From: CAYNHF01 sp964397045
GTDB lineage: Bacteria; Actinomycetota; Acidimicrobiia; Spongiisociales; UBA5794
DNA length: 64,000 nt
Assembly (NCBI GenBank): GCA_964397045.1
Contig: CAYNHF010000049.1
Span: forward strand, 1 to 64,000
Direction of reading: 5' to 3'
Made by a program: the position numbers and the translations under genes
Part shown: in pieces, positions 7,893 through 16,898 of the stretch
How positions within the stretch are numbered: position 1 is the stretch's first letter
How the letters are laid out: the number at the start of each line of letters is the position of its first letter
Notes under the pieces: model-generated
Database searches by the model: none
Told to the model about the DNA's origin: nothing
The model's input: only the letters and a program-made list of their open reading frames with translations

Positions 7893-10126
7893 CGGTTGGT
7901 GCTTCCTCGACCCGCATCGACGCCCCGGGAAAGGTCACCGGAGCCACGCGGTATCCCGCCGACCTGGCTCACGACGGCCTGCATGCTCAGGTCGTCTTCA
8001 CCGACCAGCCGCATGCCCGGATGCTGAGTATGGATCTCACCGCGGCACGGGCGGTGCCCGGGGTTGTTGAAATCTTCACCGCGGCCGACGTGCCGGTGAA
8101 CGAGTACGGGCTGACCATGTTCGATCAGCCCGTCTTCGTAGGGGTCGGCGCAACCGGCCGCAGCGAGGTTCCCTCCGACGTGAGCAGGTGGGAGGCGGAT
8201 CACGTCGCCCTCGTCGTTGCGGAGACACCTGCCGCTGCCAACAAGGCAGCCGGTGCGATTGCGATCGAATGGGAGCCGTTGCGCCTTGTTGCCGACCTGG
8301 ATGCGGCACTGAATGGCTCGACCCTGGTGCACCCTGAAAACGGCATTGGATCCAACATCTATGTGCACCAGAGGATCCGGAAGGGTGACGTCGCCGCGGC
8401 CTGGGAGCGAGCCGAGGTGATCATCGAAGGCACCTACGAGCTGCCCCATCAAGAGCATGCCTACCTGCAACCGGAAGCCGCCGTCAGCTACGTCGATGAA
8501 CAGGGGCGGGTGACGGTCGAGATTGCCGGTCAATGGACCCACGAGGACCAGGAACAGATCGCCCACGCCCTCGATCTACCCGCGGAACAGGTCCGAGTGA
8601 TCTACCCGGCGATCGGCGGCGCGTTCGGTGGTCGCGAGGACATGACGCTGCAGATCGTGATGGCACTGGCCTCATGGCGGCTCGCGGAGCGTGGCGAGCT
8701 GCGCCCGATCCGCACCACTTGGTCGCGCGAGGAGAGCATCGTCGGACATCACAAGCGACACCGTGGTCGGATCCACACCCGGTGGGGAGCGACCCGGGAG
8801 GGTGAACTGATCGTCGTCGAGGCGGACGCGTATCTCGACGCCGGTGCCTACAACTACACCACGAACAAGGTGCTCGGCAATCTCCACCTCAGCGTTGCGG
8901 GCCCCTACCGGGTGCCGAATGCGCGTATTGACAGCATGGGGGTCTACACCACCTCCGTCCCCGGTGGCGCGTTCCGGGGGTTCGGTGCGCCGCAGGGGGC
9001 GTTTGCTGCCGAGAGCCAGATGAACAAGCTGGCCGCTGAGCTCCAAATGGACCCGGTCGAGCTCCGCCTGAAGAACGCGCTGCGCGAGGGGAGCATCGGG
9101 ATCACGATGGTGGAGATGCCCGCGGGCGTGAGTCTTCCTACGGTCATCGAGGAGTGCGCCGTAGCGTCGAGCTGGTCGACGCCACGGGAGCCGGTTCCAA
9201 CGTTTCGCCCCTTTCAATCGCTTCCCGCGGAGCCCGGTGCGATTCGGATCGGCAGGGGGTTTGCGTGCTCCTACAAGAATGTCGGCTTCTCGTTCGGTTT
9301 CCCGGAGAACTCCACGGCACGGATCGAACTCGAGGGGGACACGGCCATCGAACTGGTGCGCCTCTTCTATGCCGGGGCAGACGTCGGTCAGGGTGGCCAC
9401 ACTGCATGGATCCAGATGGCCGCGGAAGCGACCGGAGTCGACCCGGAGCTGGTCCAGGCAGAGTTCTCCGACACTGCGTCAGCGGACAACTCGGGCTCGG
9501 CTTCGGCATCCCGGCTCACCTGGATGACAGGCAACGCGATCCTCGGGGCCGCCGAAGAAGCAGGCAAAGCGTGGGTCGATGGTGACCGCCCCGCGATCGG
9601 CGACTTCAAGTTCGTCCCGCCTCCAACCCAGGCACTCGACCCAGACACCGGGTTCGGCCAGCCGAACTTCGCGTACGGATACGTGGCAGAGGCAGTCGAG
9701 GTCGCGGTCGACATCGAAACCGGGCACGTCGAGGTCCGCGATGTCACCTGCGCGGTCGACGTCGGGAAGGCGATCAACCCGAACCTGGTCGAGGGCCAGA
9801 TCGAGGGAGCCGTGGTCCAGGCCCACGGGTACGCCGTCACCGAGAACCTCCAGGTTGCCGAGGGACGAGTCCTGAATCCGCGACTGTCGACGTATCTCAT
9901 CCCGGGAATCATGGACATTCCGGTCCGGGTGCACAGTGTGATCGTGGAGGAGCCAGACCCGCGGGGTCCGTGGGGAGCCAGGGGCATGGCCGAGATGCCG
10001 TTCATACCGTTCGCACCCGCCGTGGTCGCCGCGCTCTACGACGCGACCGGTGTCTGGTTCCACGGGTTCCCGCTAACGCCCCCACGAGTCAGGGCTGCCT
10101 TGGTCGCGGCAGGCGTCACCGGCTGA
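7889..10126 (+). CDS. Xanthine dehydrogenase molybdopterin-binding subunit
   Basis: A 745-residue large subunit of the xanthine dehydrogenase/aldehyde oxidase family: N-terminal a/b hammerhead domain (from about residue 15, GKVTGATRYPADL), then the Mo-binding domains with GGAFGGRED, PGGAFRGFGAPQG, GADVGQGGHT and near the end GARGMAEMP, which carries the catalytic Glu. Together with the preceding FAD/Fe-S fusion it makes a complete three-cofactor enzyme. Purine as substrate is inferred from the neighbours; the family also contains aldehyde, CO and nicotinate dehydrogenases, and I cannot assign the substrate pocket residues with certainty. The start overlaps the upstream stop (ATGA). It needs molybdenum cofactor; moaE lies at 46143. 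Confidence 0.88.
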   Translation: MTVGASSTRIDAPGKVTGATRYPADLAHDGLHAQVVFTDQPHARMLSMDLTAARAVPGVVEIFTAADVPVNEYGLTMFDQPVFVGVGATGRSEVPSDVSRWEADHVALVVAETPAAANKAAGAIAIEWEPLRLVADLDAALNGSTLVHPENGIGSNIYVHQRIRKGDVAAAWERAEVIIEGTYELPHQEHAYLQPEAAVSYVDEQGRVTVEIAGQWTHEDQEQIAHALDLPAEQVRVIYPAIGGAFGGREDMTLQIVMALASWRLAERGELRPIRTTWSREESIVGHHKRHRGRIHTRWGATREGELIVVEADAYLDAGAYNYTTNKVLGNLHLSVAGPYRVPNARIDSMGVYTTSVPGGAFRGFGAPQGAFAAESQMNKLAAELQMDPVELRLKNALREGSIGITMVEMPAGVSLPTVIEECAVASSWSTPREPVPTFRPFQSLPAEPGAIRIGRGFACSYKNVGFSFGFPENSTARIELEGDTAIELVRLFYAGADVGQGGHTAWIQMAAEATGVDPELVQAEFSDTASADNSGSASASRLTWMTGNAILGAAEEAGKAWVDGDRPAIGDFKFVPPPTQALDPDTGFGQPNFAYGYVAEAVEVAVDIETGHVEVRDVTCAVDVGKAINPNLVEGQIEGAVVQAHGYAVTENLQVAEGRVLNPRLSTYLIPGIMDIPVRVHSVIVEEPDPRGPWGARGMAEMPFIPFAPAVVAALYDATGVWFHGFPLTPPRVRAALVAAGVTG

Positions 10127-10173
10127 CGGTTGGCCCCTATCTGCCGTGGTCGCCGGCATGCCAGGATGGACCC

Positions 10174-10977
10174 ATGGGCAACCCGGAACAGAGTCGAGCC
10201 CGGACGAATCGAGCTCGCGGCATCTCGGTACGGCCGTTTCCCGCCCGCCGCAAGGCGGTGCTTCAGGCGATGCGGGTGGGCAGGCGCATGGCGCCGATGC
10301 ATGGACTACTCGACGTTGATGTGACGCGTGCCGTGCGGCGGGTGTCCGATGCAGAAGAACCTGCCAGCTTCACGGCGTTCATCGTGGCGGCGGTGGCTCG
10401 CGCTGCGGCAGAGCACCCCGAGGTCCACGCCTACCGGGACTACCGCGGCCGGCTGGTGACACACGGCCATGTCGATGTGACGACGATGATCGAAGTGCCT
10501 ACGGTCGACGGCGCGTTTCCGCTCGGCCACGTCATCCGTGACGCGGATGTGAGGTCGGTTGCCGACATCACACGCGAGCTGCGAGGTGTCCAGGCAGATC
10601 CGGCTTCGAGTCCGAGCGGGTACCTGCTTCAGCGCGTCGGCGGCGTGGCATCGCGGGTCCCCTTCTTCTTCGGCGCCTTCTATCGCGTCGCGGCTCGGTC
10701 GCGTCGTATCCGCGCCTCGATCGGTACCGTTGCAGTGACTTCGGTGGGCATGTTCGGGGGTGGTAGTGGCTTTGGGATCGGTGTCCCTACGGTGATGACA
10801 CTCACTGTTCTGGTTGGGGGGCGCAGCCGGAGGCCCAGGGCCGTCGGGGACGTAGTGGAATTGCGCGACGTCTTGGATCTCACCATCACCATCGATCACA
10901 ACGTCGTAGACGGCGCTCCGGCGGCCCGGTTTGGCGCCGAGTTGCGGCGAAGACTCGAGACGGCAGACCTTCCCTAG
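10174..10977 (+). CDS. Standalone E2-type 2-oxoacid dehydrogenase acyltransferase domain protein
   Basis: A 267-residue protein consisting only of the catalytic chloramphenicol-acetyltransferase-like domain of E2 acyltransferases. The catalytic signature HxxxDG is present as His242/Asp246 (DHNVVDGAPAA). There is no lipoyl or peripheral-subunit-binding domain, so it cannot act as a normal pyruvate dehydrogenase E2. The ATG at 10174 follows a GGATGGA ribosome site at 10164-10170. It sits 47 bases after the xanthine dehydrogenase Mo subunit and 166 bases before a carbamoyltransferase, all in one direction. The acyl donor and acceptor are unknown; a CoA-dependent acyl transfer on an amine or ureide is conceivable but unsupported. 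Confidence 0.7.
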   Translation: MGNPEQSRARTNRARGISVRPFPARRKAVLQAMRVGRRMAPMHGLLDVDVTRAVRRVSDAEEPASFTAFIVAAVARAAAEHPEVHAYRDYRGRLVTHGHVDVTTMIEVPTVDGAFPLGHVIRDADVRSVADITRELRGVQADPASSPSGYLLQRVGGVASRVPFFFGAFYRVAARSRRIRASIGTVAVTSVGMFGGGSGFGIGVPTVMTLTVLVGGRSRRPRAVGDVVELRDVLDLTITIDHNVVDGAPAARFGAELRRRLETADLP

Positions 10978-11143
10978 TGAATCGTTGCCCGAGGGGGGTG
11001 GCCCAGCGCGATCGGCCCTTCGGATTTCCTGCCAGAATGGGATCTCCCGGCGTTCACGGCCTCTCTGCGGTCGCGCCGGATCTTGTCACGGGCGCCCGGG
11101 CCCCTCCCGGGATCGGACTGTTGGAATGTTCGGAGGAACACAC

Positions 11144-12094
11144 ATGAGGAGCTTCGCAGGCAGAGACATCTTGTCACTGAAGGATATGGAACGAGCCGAG
11201 TTCTTCCACATCTTCGATGTCGCTGCCGAACTCGAACCAATCGCACGAGAGCGACGCAACGTCGATCTCCTTGCAGACAAGACGCTGGTCACCGCCTTCT
11301 ATCAGCCATCGACCCGAACCCGGTTGGCTCATGAGGCCGCCATGCATCGCCTCGGCGGCGCCGTCCTCGGGTTCTCAGACGCCAAGATGACCAGGGCAGG
11401 CGACTTCTACCAGGAGTCGATCAAAGACACCGTCCACATGCTCGAGTATTACGGCGACGTCATGGTCATGCGCCACTTCCAGCAGGGGGCGCCCCAGGAA
11501 GCCGCCCGCTGGGCGAGCATCCCGGTGATCAATGCCGGCGACGGCTGGGGTGAGCACCCGACCCAGGTGTTGACCGACCTGTACACCATCTTGCAGGAGA
11601 AGGGCACCATCGACGGCTTGAAGATCGTGTGCATCGGGGACATGCGGATGCGCACCATGCATTCCATCGGCTACGCCCTGAGCCAGTTCGACGCCGAGGC
11701 GATCTTCATCGCCCCGCCTGAGATGAACCTCACCGATGAATTCAAAGAGGAACTCGTTGCCAAGGACACCAACTTCCGCGAGGCGGAGCACATCATGGAC
11801 GTGATCGGCGAGGCGGACGTCGTCTACATGGAGCCCGTGGTGCAGCCCGACTACACGAAGCCGCGCGATGAGAGAACCGGCGATATCGGACTCACCCCGG
11901 ACAACTACAAGGTGACCCGCGAAGTCATGAAGAGCGCCAAGAGCGACGCCATCGTGCTCCATTCCTTGCCCCGCATGGATGAGCTGCTCATGGACGTAGA
12001 CGAGACCCGCCACGCCCGCTATTGGGAAGAGGCGTTCTACGGCGTCGTCATGCGCATGGCGCTGCTGTCGCTGGTGCTCGGCGCCGCCGAGTGA
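11144..12094 (+). CDS. Aspartate-carbamoyltransferase-like enzyme
   Basis: A 316-residue carbamoyltransferase. The carbamoyl-phosphate loop STRTR lies at 56-60, HPTQ at 138-141 with DLYTI after it, the ATCase-style GDMRMRTMHS segment near 166-174, and HSLPRMDEL near the C-terminus. Overall wording is closer to aspartate than ornithine carbamoyltransferases, but the KGES loop expected near residue 84 reads TRAGDFYQES and the usual HPLPR reads HSLPR, so the acceptor may not be aspartate. GGAGG at 11132-11136 supports the ATG at 11144; longer upstream starts are less likely. Position between xanthine dehydrogenase genes and a YgeW-like gene plus carbamate kinase suggests catabolic use, making carbamoyl phosphate from a ureido compound. 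A CCCGGG/CCCGGG hairpin at 11095-11111 lies in its leader. Confidence 0.75.
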   Translation: MRSFAGRDILSLKDMERAEFFHIFDVAAELEPIARERRNVDLLADKTLVTAFYQPSTRTRLAHEAAMHRLGGAVLGFSDAKMTRAGDFYQESIKDTVHMLEYYGDVMVMRHFQQGAPQEAARWASIPVINAGDGWGEHPTQVLTDLYTILQEKGTIDGLKIVCIGDMRMRTMHSIGYALSQFDAEAIFIAPPEMNLTDEFKEELVAKDTNFREAEHIMDVIGEADVVYMEPVVQPDYTKPRDERTGDIGLTPDNYKVTREVMKSAKSDAIVLHSLPRMDELLMDVDETRHARYWEEAFYGVVMRMALLSLVLGAAE

Positions 12095-12158
12095 GCCGAG
12101 TGAGCCGGGCGGCGAGCTGCCGCACCCCGACCATCTGGTATTGAGAGAGGAAATAGAC

Positions 12159-13133
12159 GTGCAAACAGGCTTGCGTGGTCGTGACATGATCACGACCCAG
12201 GAATGGACCAAGAACGAACTCGATACCGTGCTGGACGTGGCGCTCGATCTCAAGCGCCGCAGGGCGCTCGGCGAGCTCCATCCGCTGCTGCGGGACAAGG
12301 TGCTTGCCATGTTGTTCTTCTTCTCCTCGACCCGCACCCGTGCCAGCTTCGAGGCCGGGGTGGCTCAGCTCGGGGGGCACGCCCAGTTCATCGAGTCGAA
12401 GAGCACCCAGATCTCCCACGGCGACACCGCGAAGGAGATCGGCGACATCCTCGGCCGGTACAACGACGGCATTGCCATCCGGCAGGTCGACTGGGGAGTG
12501 GGCAACGGCTACATCCGCGACGTGGCTGCGGCCTCCCGCACCCCGGTGTTGAACATGCAGTGTGACTGGTACCACCCGTTCCAGGCGTTGGCTGATCTGC
12601 TCACGATCATCGAGTACAAGGGCGACCCGCGGGGCCTCACGATCGACGTCAGCTGGGCCTACGCCGACAGCTATCAGAAGCCGTTGAGTGTTCCCCAGAG
12701 CCTCATCACGCTGATGACCCGCTACGGGATGAACGTGCGGCTGACCCGGCCGCCCGAGTTCAAGCTCATGCCGGAGGTGATGGCCCAAGCGGAGGCCAAT
12801 GCCGCAGCTGCAGGCGGCTCCTTCGAGGTCGTCGAAGACTTCGATGCCGGGTTCCGGGATGCAGACGTGGTGTACGCCAAGAGCTGGGGCGCCATGCTCA
12901 CGACGACAGATGACGAGGATTCGGCGCAGATCGGGGCGCAGTACACCGACTGGATCACAGACGAGCGGCGCATGGCGCTGGCTAAGCCGGACTCGATGTA
13001 TATGCACCCGCTGCCTGCCGATCGCAACATCGAGGTGACGGACGCGGTGATCGACGGACCCAATAGCGCCGTCTTCGATGAGGCGGAGAATCGGCTCCAT
13101 GTACAGAAGGCGGTAATGGCGCTCACCATGTGA
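12159..13133 (+). CDS. ygeW: YgeW-like carbamoyltransferase
   Basis: This 324-residue protein shows the carbamoyl-phosphate motif STRTR (57-61), SHGDT (86-90), HPFQ (139-142) and the characteristic segment SWAYADSYQKPLSVPQ (165-180), which closely matches E. coli YgeW (396 aa), with MHPLPAD near the end. It is shorter than YgeW at both ends. YgeW belongs to the locus linked to purine degradation in gut bacteria, where it is thought to release carbamoyl phosphate from a ureido intermediate; the exact substrate here is inferred. GTG at 12159 has AGAGAGGA 7 bases upstream and is preferred over the upstream TTG at 12141. It follows the ATCase-like gene by 64 bases and precedes carbamate kinase. 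Confidence 0.85.
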   Translation: MQTGLRGRDMITTQEWTKNELDTVLDVALDLKRRRALGELHPLLRDKVLAMLFFFSSTRTRASFEAGVAQLGGHAQFIESKSTQISHGDTAKEIGDILGRYNDGIAIRQVDWGVGNGYIRDVAAASRTPVLNMQCDWYHPFQALADLLTIIEYKGDPRGLTIDVSWAYADSYQKPLSVPQSLITLMTRYGMNVRLTRPPEFKLMPEVMAQAEANAAAAGGSFEVVEDFDAGFRDADVVYAKSWGAMLTTTDDEDSAQIGAQYTDWITDERRMALAKPDSMYMHPLPADRNIEVTDAVIDGPNSAVFDEAENRLHVQKAVMALTM

Positions 13134-13211
13134 GCGCTCCGCAGGCAACGGGACGGGGCAGTACAGCTCCGGCGGCGTGCGTACAACCGAGCAGCAAGTC
13201 TGGAGGACAGC

Positions 13212-14153
13212 GTGGCACGAAGAGCAGTAGTTGCGATCGGGGGAAACTCCCTGATCAGAGATGCAAGTCGGCAGAGTGTCGAGGATCAGTACCTCGCGGC
13301 TGCGGAGACCGATCACCACATCGCGGCGCTTATCCGCGAGGGGTGGGAGATCTGTATTACCCACGGGAACGGGCCTCAGGTTGGTTTCATCATGCGCCGC
13401 TCCGAGCTAGCGGCCCATGAGCTCCACGAGGTGCCGCTCGAGGTATGCGTCGCAGACACCCAGGGAGCCATCGGCTACGCCCTGCAGCAGACGCTGGGGC
13501 ATGACTTGAGCCGGCTCGGTATCGAAAAGGGGGTCGTGACCGTCGTCACGCAGGTCGAGGTCGACGAAAACGATCCTGCGTTCGCCAAACCGGGCAAGCC
13601 GATTGGGTCATTTCTCGACGAGGACACTGCTGCACAACGGACCCTGGAGAACGGCTGGACCTGCATCGAAGACGCAGGGCGAGGCTGGCGTCGTGTCGTC
13701 GCCTCGCCGGCCCCGGTACGCGTGGTAGAGGCAGGCGCCATCAAGTTCCTGATGGACTCCGGATTCGTGGTGATTGCGGCAGGTGGCGGGGGGATTCCCG
13801 TGGCTGAGCGAGACGGTGATCTCGTGGGAGTGGCCGCGGTGATCGACAAGGACCTGGCGTCTGCTCTGCTCGCAGGCGATATCGGGGCGGACACGTTCCT
13901 CATTACGACGGCGGTCGAGCAGGTGGCGCTGAACTGGGGAACTCCAGAGCAGGAGTGGGTGAGCCACATGACACTCGACGAGGTCAAGGGATATCTCGCG
14001 GAGGGCGGCCACTTCGCAGAAGGGTCGATGGCGCCGAAGATGCGTGCGGTCGTACAGTTCCTCGAACAGGGCGGCCGCGAGGCCATCATCACCGATCCCG
14101 ACAACATGCAACGCGCCATGGCAGGCGAGACCGGTACCCGGATCACTGCGTAG
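13212..14153 (+). CDS. arcC: Carbamate kinase (YqeA/ArcC family)
   Basis: A 313-residue amino-acid-kinase-fold enzyme with AIGGNSLI at the N-terminus, HGNGPQVG (about 51-58), IAAGGGGIP and a C-terminal GSMAPKMRAV segment, all typical of carbamate kinase at normal family length. In catabolism it converts carbamoyl phosphate and ADP into ATP, CO2 and ammonia. The GTG start has GGAGG at 13202-13206. It is the last gene of the cluster, next to two carbamoyltransferases, the same pairing as ygeW/yqeA and argF/arcC in ATP-yielding ureide pathways. In this setting it likely captures energy from purine- or ureide-derived carbamoyl phosphate. Confidence 0.92.
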   Translation: MARRAVVAIGGNSLIRDASRQSVEDQYLAAAETDHHIAALIREGWEICITHGNGPQVGFIMRRSELAAHELHEVPLEVCVADTQGAIGYALQQTLGHDLSRLGIEKGVVTVVTQVEVDENDPAFAKPGKPIGSFLDEDTAAQRTLENGWTCIEDAGRGWRRVVASPAPVRVVEAGAIKFLMDSGFVVIAAGGGGIPVAERDGDLVGVAAVIDKDLASALLAGDIGADTFLITTAVEQVALNWGTPEQEWVSHMTLDEVKGYLAEGGHFAEGSMAPKMRAVVQFLEQGGREAIITDPDNMQRAMAGETGTRITA

Positions 14154-14157
14154 CTGC

Positions 14158-14173
14158 GCGGTCTGGCGACCGC
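14158..14173 (+). terminator. Possible weak terminator after carbamate kinase
   Basis: GCGGTC and GACCGC form a six-pair GC stem with loop TGGC five bases after the carbamate kinase stop. There is no T-run. It may end the purine-cluster transcript, but it is short. Confidence 0.3.
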
Positions 14174-14332
14174 ACTTGCCCACATCTGCGCCGGCCGATG
14201 CAGGTGCCCGGAAAGGCGAAACCGCCTGATACCACTGCCGTTCGCCATGACCGCCTCCTCAAGCCTCCAGACACGAACGTCGATAGAGAGGTGACGGGTA
14301 CCGAATCTGGTAGGCGAAGCGAGGTTGCTTGG

Positions 14333-16855
14333 ATGGGCTGGAGTCCCGACCCTGAACTCCGTCAGATGTTCATGGACGAGCTGAACGAAAGGTCGTCTCG
14401 GCTGGTTGAGGGTGCGCGCGCCATGCGCAATGGGCCGGTGGACTCGGAGTACGCAGGCGGCATGATGCGCGAGGGCCACACGATCAAGGGCACTGCACGT
14501 GTCCTCGGGTTTGAGGCGGTTTCGGTCGGCGGTCTGCTGGTCGAAGAGATCTGGAAGCGGATCCAGCACGGTGACCTCGAGCCGACTGAAGAGCTCGCGT
14601 TGGCGCTCGAGGCACTGGCAGAAACGGTGGTTGGCGCCGGTGAGGCCGATCCGGACACCGGTACCGTCGAGCACTACCAAGCAATGACCCGACTTTCCGC
14701 CCTGGTCCCAGATGTCGCACTTCCCGCGGTCACGCCACCAGACCCGACGGCAGTCGCCGCGACCACGCCACTGGAGCCCTTGGTCTCGGTGGACCTGATC
14801 ACGGACCCGACCGTCGTGGAACCGACCACCATGGCCCCGGCCGTTGCAGAGCCGATTGTCGCCGCCCCAATCGTCGAGGAAGAGCCGGTCGCCACCAGCG
14901 CGTCACCCCAGGAGATCGCGGCTGCTCCCGAGGAGCCTGCAGTTGAGTCCGCGCCACCACCACAGCCTGAGGCCGCGTCTCCCCCTGGAGGGGGCGTCGA
15001 TCCGCGCCCGCCTTTGGGCCGAAGTCCGAGTGGAGAGTATCCGGTGGGAGCCATGTCCGCGGTGCGGAGGCTACGGGGCCAGGAGGACCACGGGGCGGAG
15101 GCTCCGGTCCCGGTACCCGTCGAACCTGCGGCCCCGATACCCGTCGCCGCGGTTGCGGTCGCCACGTCACACGAAGCACCTGCTGCGAGCGAGCCGGTGG
15201 CCATGCCGGACCCGACTCCCCCGCTCGTCGCCGCGGCATCTGAGCCGGGGAGGCCCGCTTCTCGCTCCAGTGATGTCGACTATCTGATCGAGTCGATTGG
15301 GCGCTGGGTGGTCGAACCCTCGATGGTCAACGCCGGGTCGCTGAATCGTCTCGTCAACGGTTTGTCCGAAACGCGTTCGCAGGCAGACATCCTCGTCAAC
15401 CTCGTCGGCCAGCTCGGTGACTCGGTGCCGGCAGACATCGCCGATCATCTCAACCGCGTATCGACTTGGCTCCAGCAGTCGGCGGCAGGCATGCTCGACG
15501 AGTCGCTCGGCCTGGCGGCCGTGCCGGTCACCAACATCACCAACACGCTGCCGCAGCTGGTTCGACTGCTGTCGGGCAAGCTCGGCAAGGACGTTGCCTT
15601 CGAGATCACGGGCGATGAGAGCATCTCAGTAGACCGCCAGATCCTTGAACAGCTGAGCGAGCCGGTTCGCCACGTCATTGTCAACGCCCTCATCCATGGG
15701 ATCGAGTCGCCGCAGGCCCGGGCCGCAGCCCGCAAGCCTGAGGAGGCCAGTCTCGAGATGCGCGTTGGGCTTCGCGACGGCACGTTCGAAATCGAGATCG
15801 CAGACGACGGCGCCGGGGTCGACCTGGCGGCAGTACGCCGCGTAGCCGTGGAGCGGGGCCTCATCGACGAGGCGGCAGTCTCCGACGAATCCCTTGAACG
15901 GTTGGTATTCCTTGATGGACTCAGCACAGGAAGTGAGGCGGAGTCCACCGGTTCCGGACATGGCCTCTCGGTTGTGGCGCAAACCGTCGAAGGGCTATTC
16001 GGACGCGTCCGGATGGTGTCGGAACCAGCCGTCGGTACGACGGTCACGCTTGCCGTACCTTCGGCTAGGGCACTCGAGAAGCTGCTGCTGGTCGAGGCCG
16101 GGGGAGGACTATGGGCTGTGCCCTCGGCTGCGGTCGAGGCGGTGCATCCCATCAAGGATGTCACCGTATTCGAAGACGGGGACGCACGCGAGATTGAGTG
16201 GAACGCTTCCCGGATCCCGCTGCGCTCACTGGCGGTGACCGCCGGCGTTGCGCCCGGACGACGGGATCAGACGCTGCTCGTGATGTCGCACCGGACGGGT
16301 CGAGCCGCATTCACTTGCGGCGGTGCGCGTGGTACGTACGAACTCTGGGTGAGGCACCTGGGGGCATCGCACGCCGCGCCTCGCCATGTTTTCGGGATGT
16401 CGTTTCTCGCCAACCGCGAGGCGGTGCTCGTACTCGACGCTGGCCGGATGGTCGAACGCGCCAGCAGTCTCCCCGACGACGACCGACACCGTGAGGTTCG
16501 GGTGCTCGTAGTCGACGACTCGCGGGGTGCGCGGGCGGTGGTTTCGAGTGCCTTGGCCTCGGCAGGGCTCACTCCAAGCGTGGCAGGATCGGTGTCCGAA
16601 GCACTCGAGGTGCTCGACGAGCACGAAGTCGATGCACTGGTCGTCGATTTCTCGATGCCAAACGCCGATGGAGTTGCGCTCGTCAAGGAGGTCAGGGCTC
16701 GCAAAGACCCGATGCCGATCGTGATGCTTTCGGCAGTTGCCAACGAGGAAGACCAGACCCGCGCGAAACGGGCCGGGGTCGACGCCTTCTTTGCCAAGGG
16801 ATCCTTTCAGGAGGGAGTGCTCGCCGACGCGCTCTGGGAGATGCTCGACGCCTGA
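14333..16855 (+). CDS. Orphan CheA-type hybrid histidine kinase (Hpt-HATPase-CheW-REC)
   Basis: An 840-residue signalling protein. An Hpt domain holds the phospho-acceptor His49 (REGHTIKGTARVLG). A long Pro/Ala/Val-rich linker spans about 115-300. A CheA-like dimerisation/ATPase region has HVIVNALIHGIE near 447 and GHGLSVV further on; a CheW-like domain covers about 580-715. A C-terminal receiver has VVDDS near 725 and acceptor Asp772 (VVDFSMP). All key residues are present. No chemoreceptor, cheW, cheB or flagellar gene is nearby, so it may control twitching, gliding or gene expression rather than swimming (inference). ATG at 14333 with GAGG 8 bases upstream is chosen; an in-frame GTG at 14291 would add 14 residues. 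Confidence 0.8.
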   Translation: MGWSPDPELRQMFMDELNERSSRLVEGARAMRNGPVDSEYAGGMMREGHTIKGTARVLGFEAVSVGGLLVEEIWKRIQHGDLEPTEELALALEALAETVVGAGEADPDTGTVEHYQAMTRLSALVPDVALPAVTPPDPTAVAATTPLEPLVSVDLITDPTVVEPTTMAPAVAEPIVAAPIVEEEPVATSASPQEIAAAPEEPAVESAPPPQPEAASPPGGGVDPRPPLGRSPSGEYPVGAMSAVRRLRGQEDHGAEAPVPVPVEPAAPIPVAAVAVATSHEAPAASEPVAMPDPTPPLVAAASEPGRPASRSSDVDYLIESIGRWVVEPSMVNAGSLNRLVNGLSETRSQADILVNLVGQLGDSVPADIADHLNRVSTWLQQSAAGMLDESLGLAAVPVTNITNTLPQLVRLLSGKLGKDVAFEITGDESISVDRQILEQLSEPVRHVIVNALIHGIESPQARAAARKPEEASLEMRVGLRDGTFEIEIADDGAGVDLAAVRRVAVERGLIDEAAVSDESLERLVFLDGLSTGSEAESTGSGHGLSVVAQTVEGLFGRVRMVSEPAVGTTVTLAVPSARALEKLLLVEAGGGLWAVPSAAVEAVHPIKDVTVFEDGDAREIEWNASRIPLRSLAVTAGVAPGRRDQTLLVMSHRTGRAAFTCGGARGTYELWVRHLGASHAAPRHVFGMSFLANREAVLVLDAGRMVERASSLPDDDRHREVRVLVVDDSRGARAVVSSALASAGLTPSVAGSVSEALEVLDEHEVDALVVDFSMPNADGVALVKEVRARKDPMPIVMLSAVANEEDQTRAKRAGVDAFFAKGSFQEGVLADALWEMLDA

Positions 16856-16898
16856 CGAGCAGCCACGCGGCCCAATCACACAGGTGTAGTTCGGTCCG

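Noticed and set aside
14195..14255. Riboswitch-like stretch with a GGCG-AAAC-CGCC stem before the hybrid kinase
   Set aside because: It lacks the conserved core of c-di-GMP, cobalamin or other known riboswitches; only a short stem is present.
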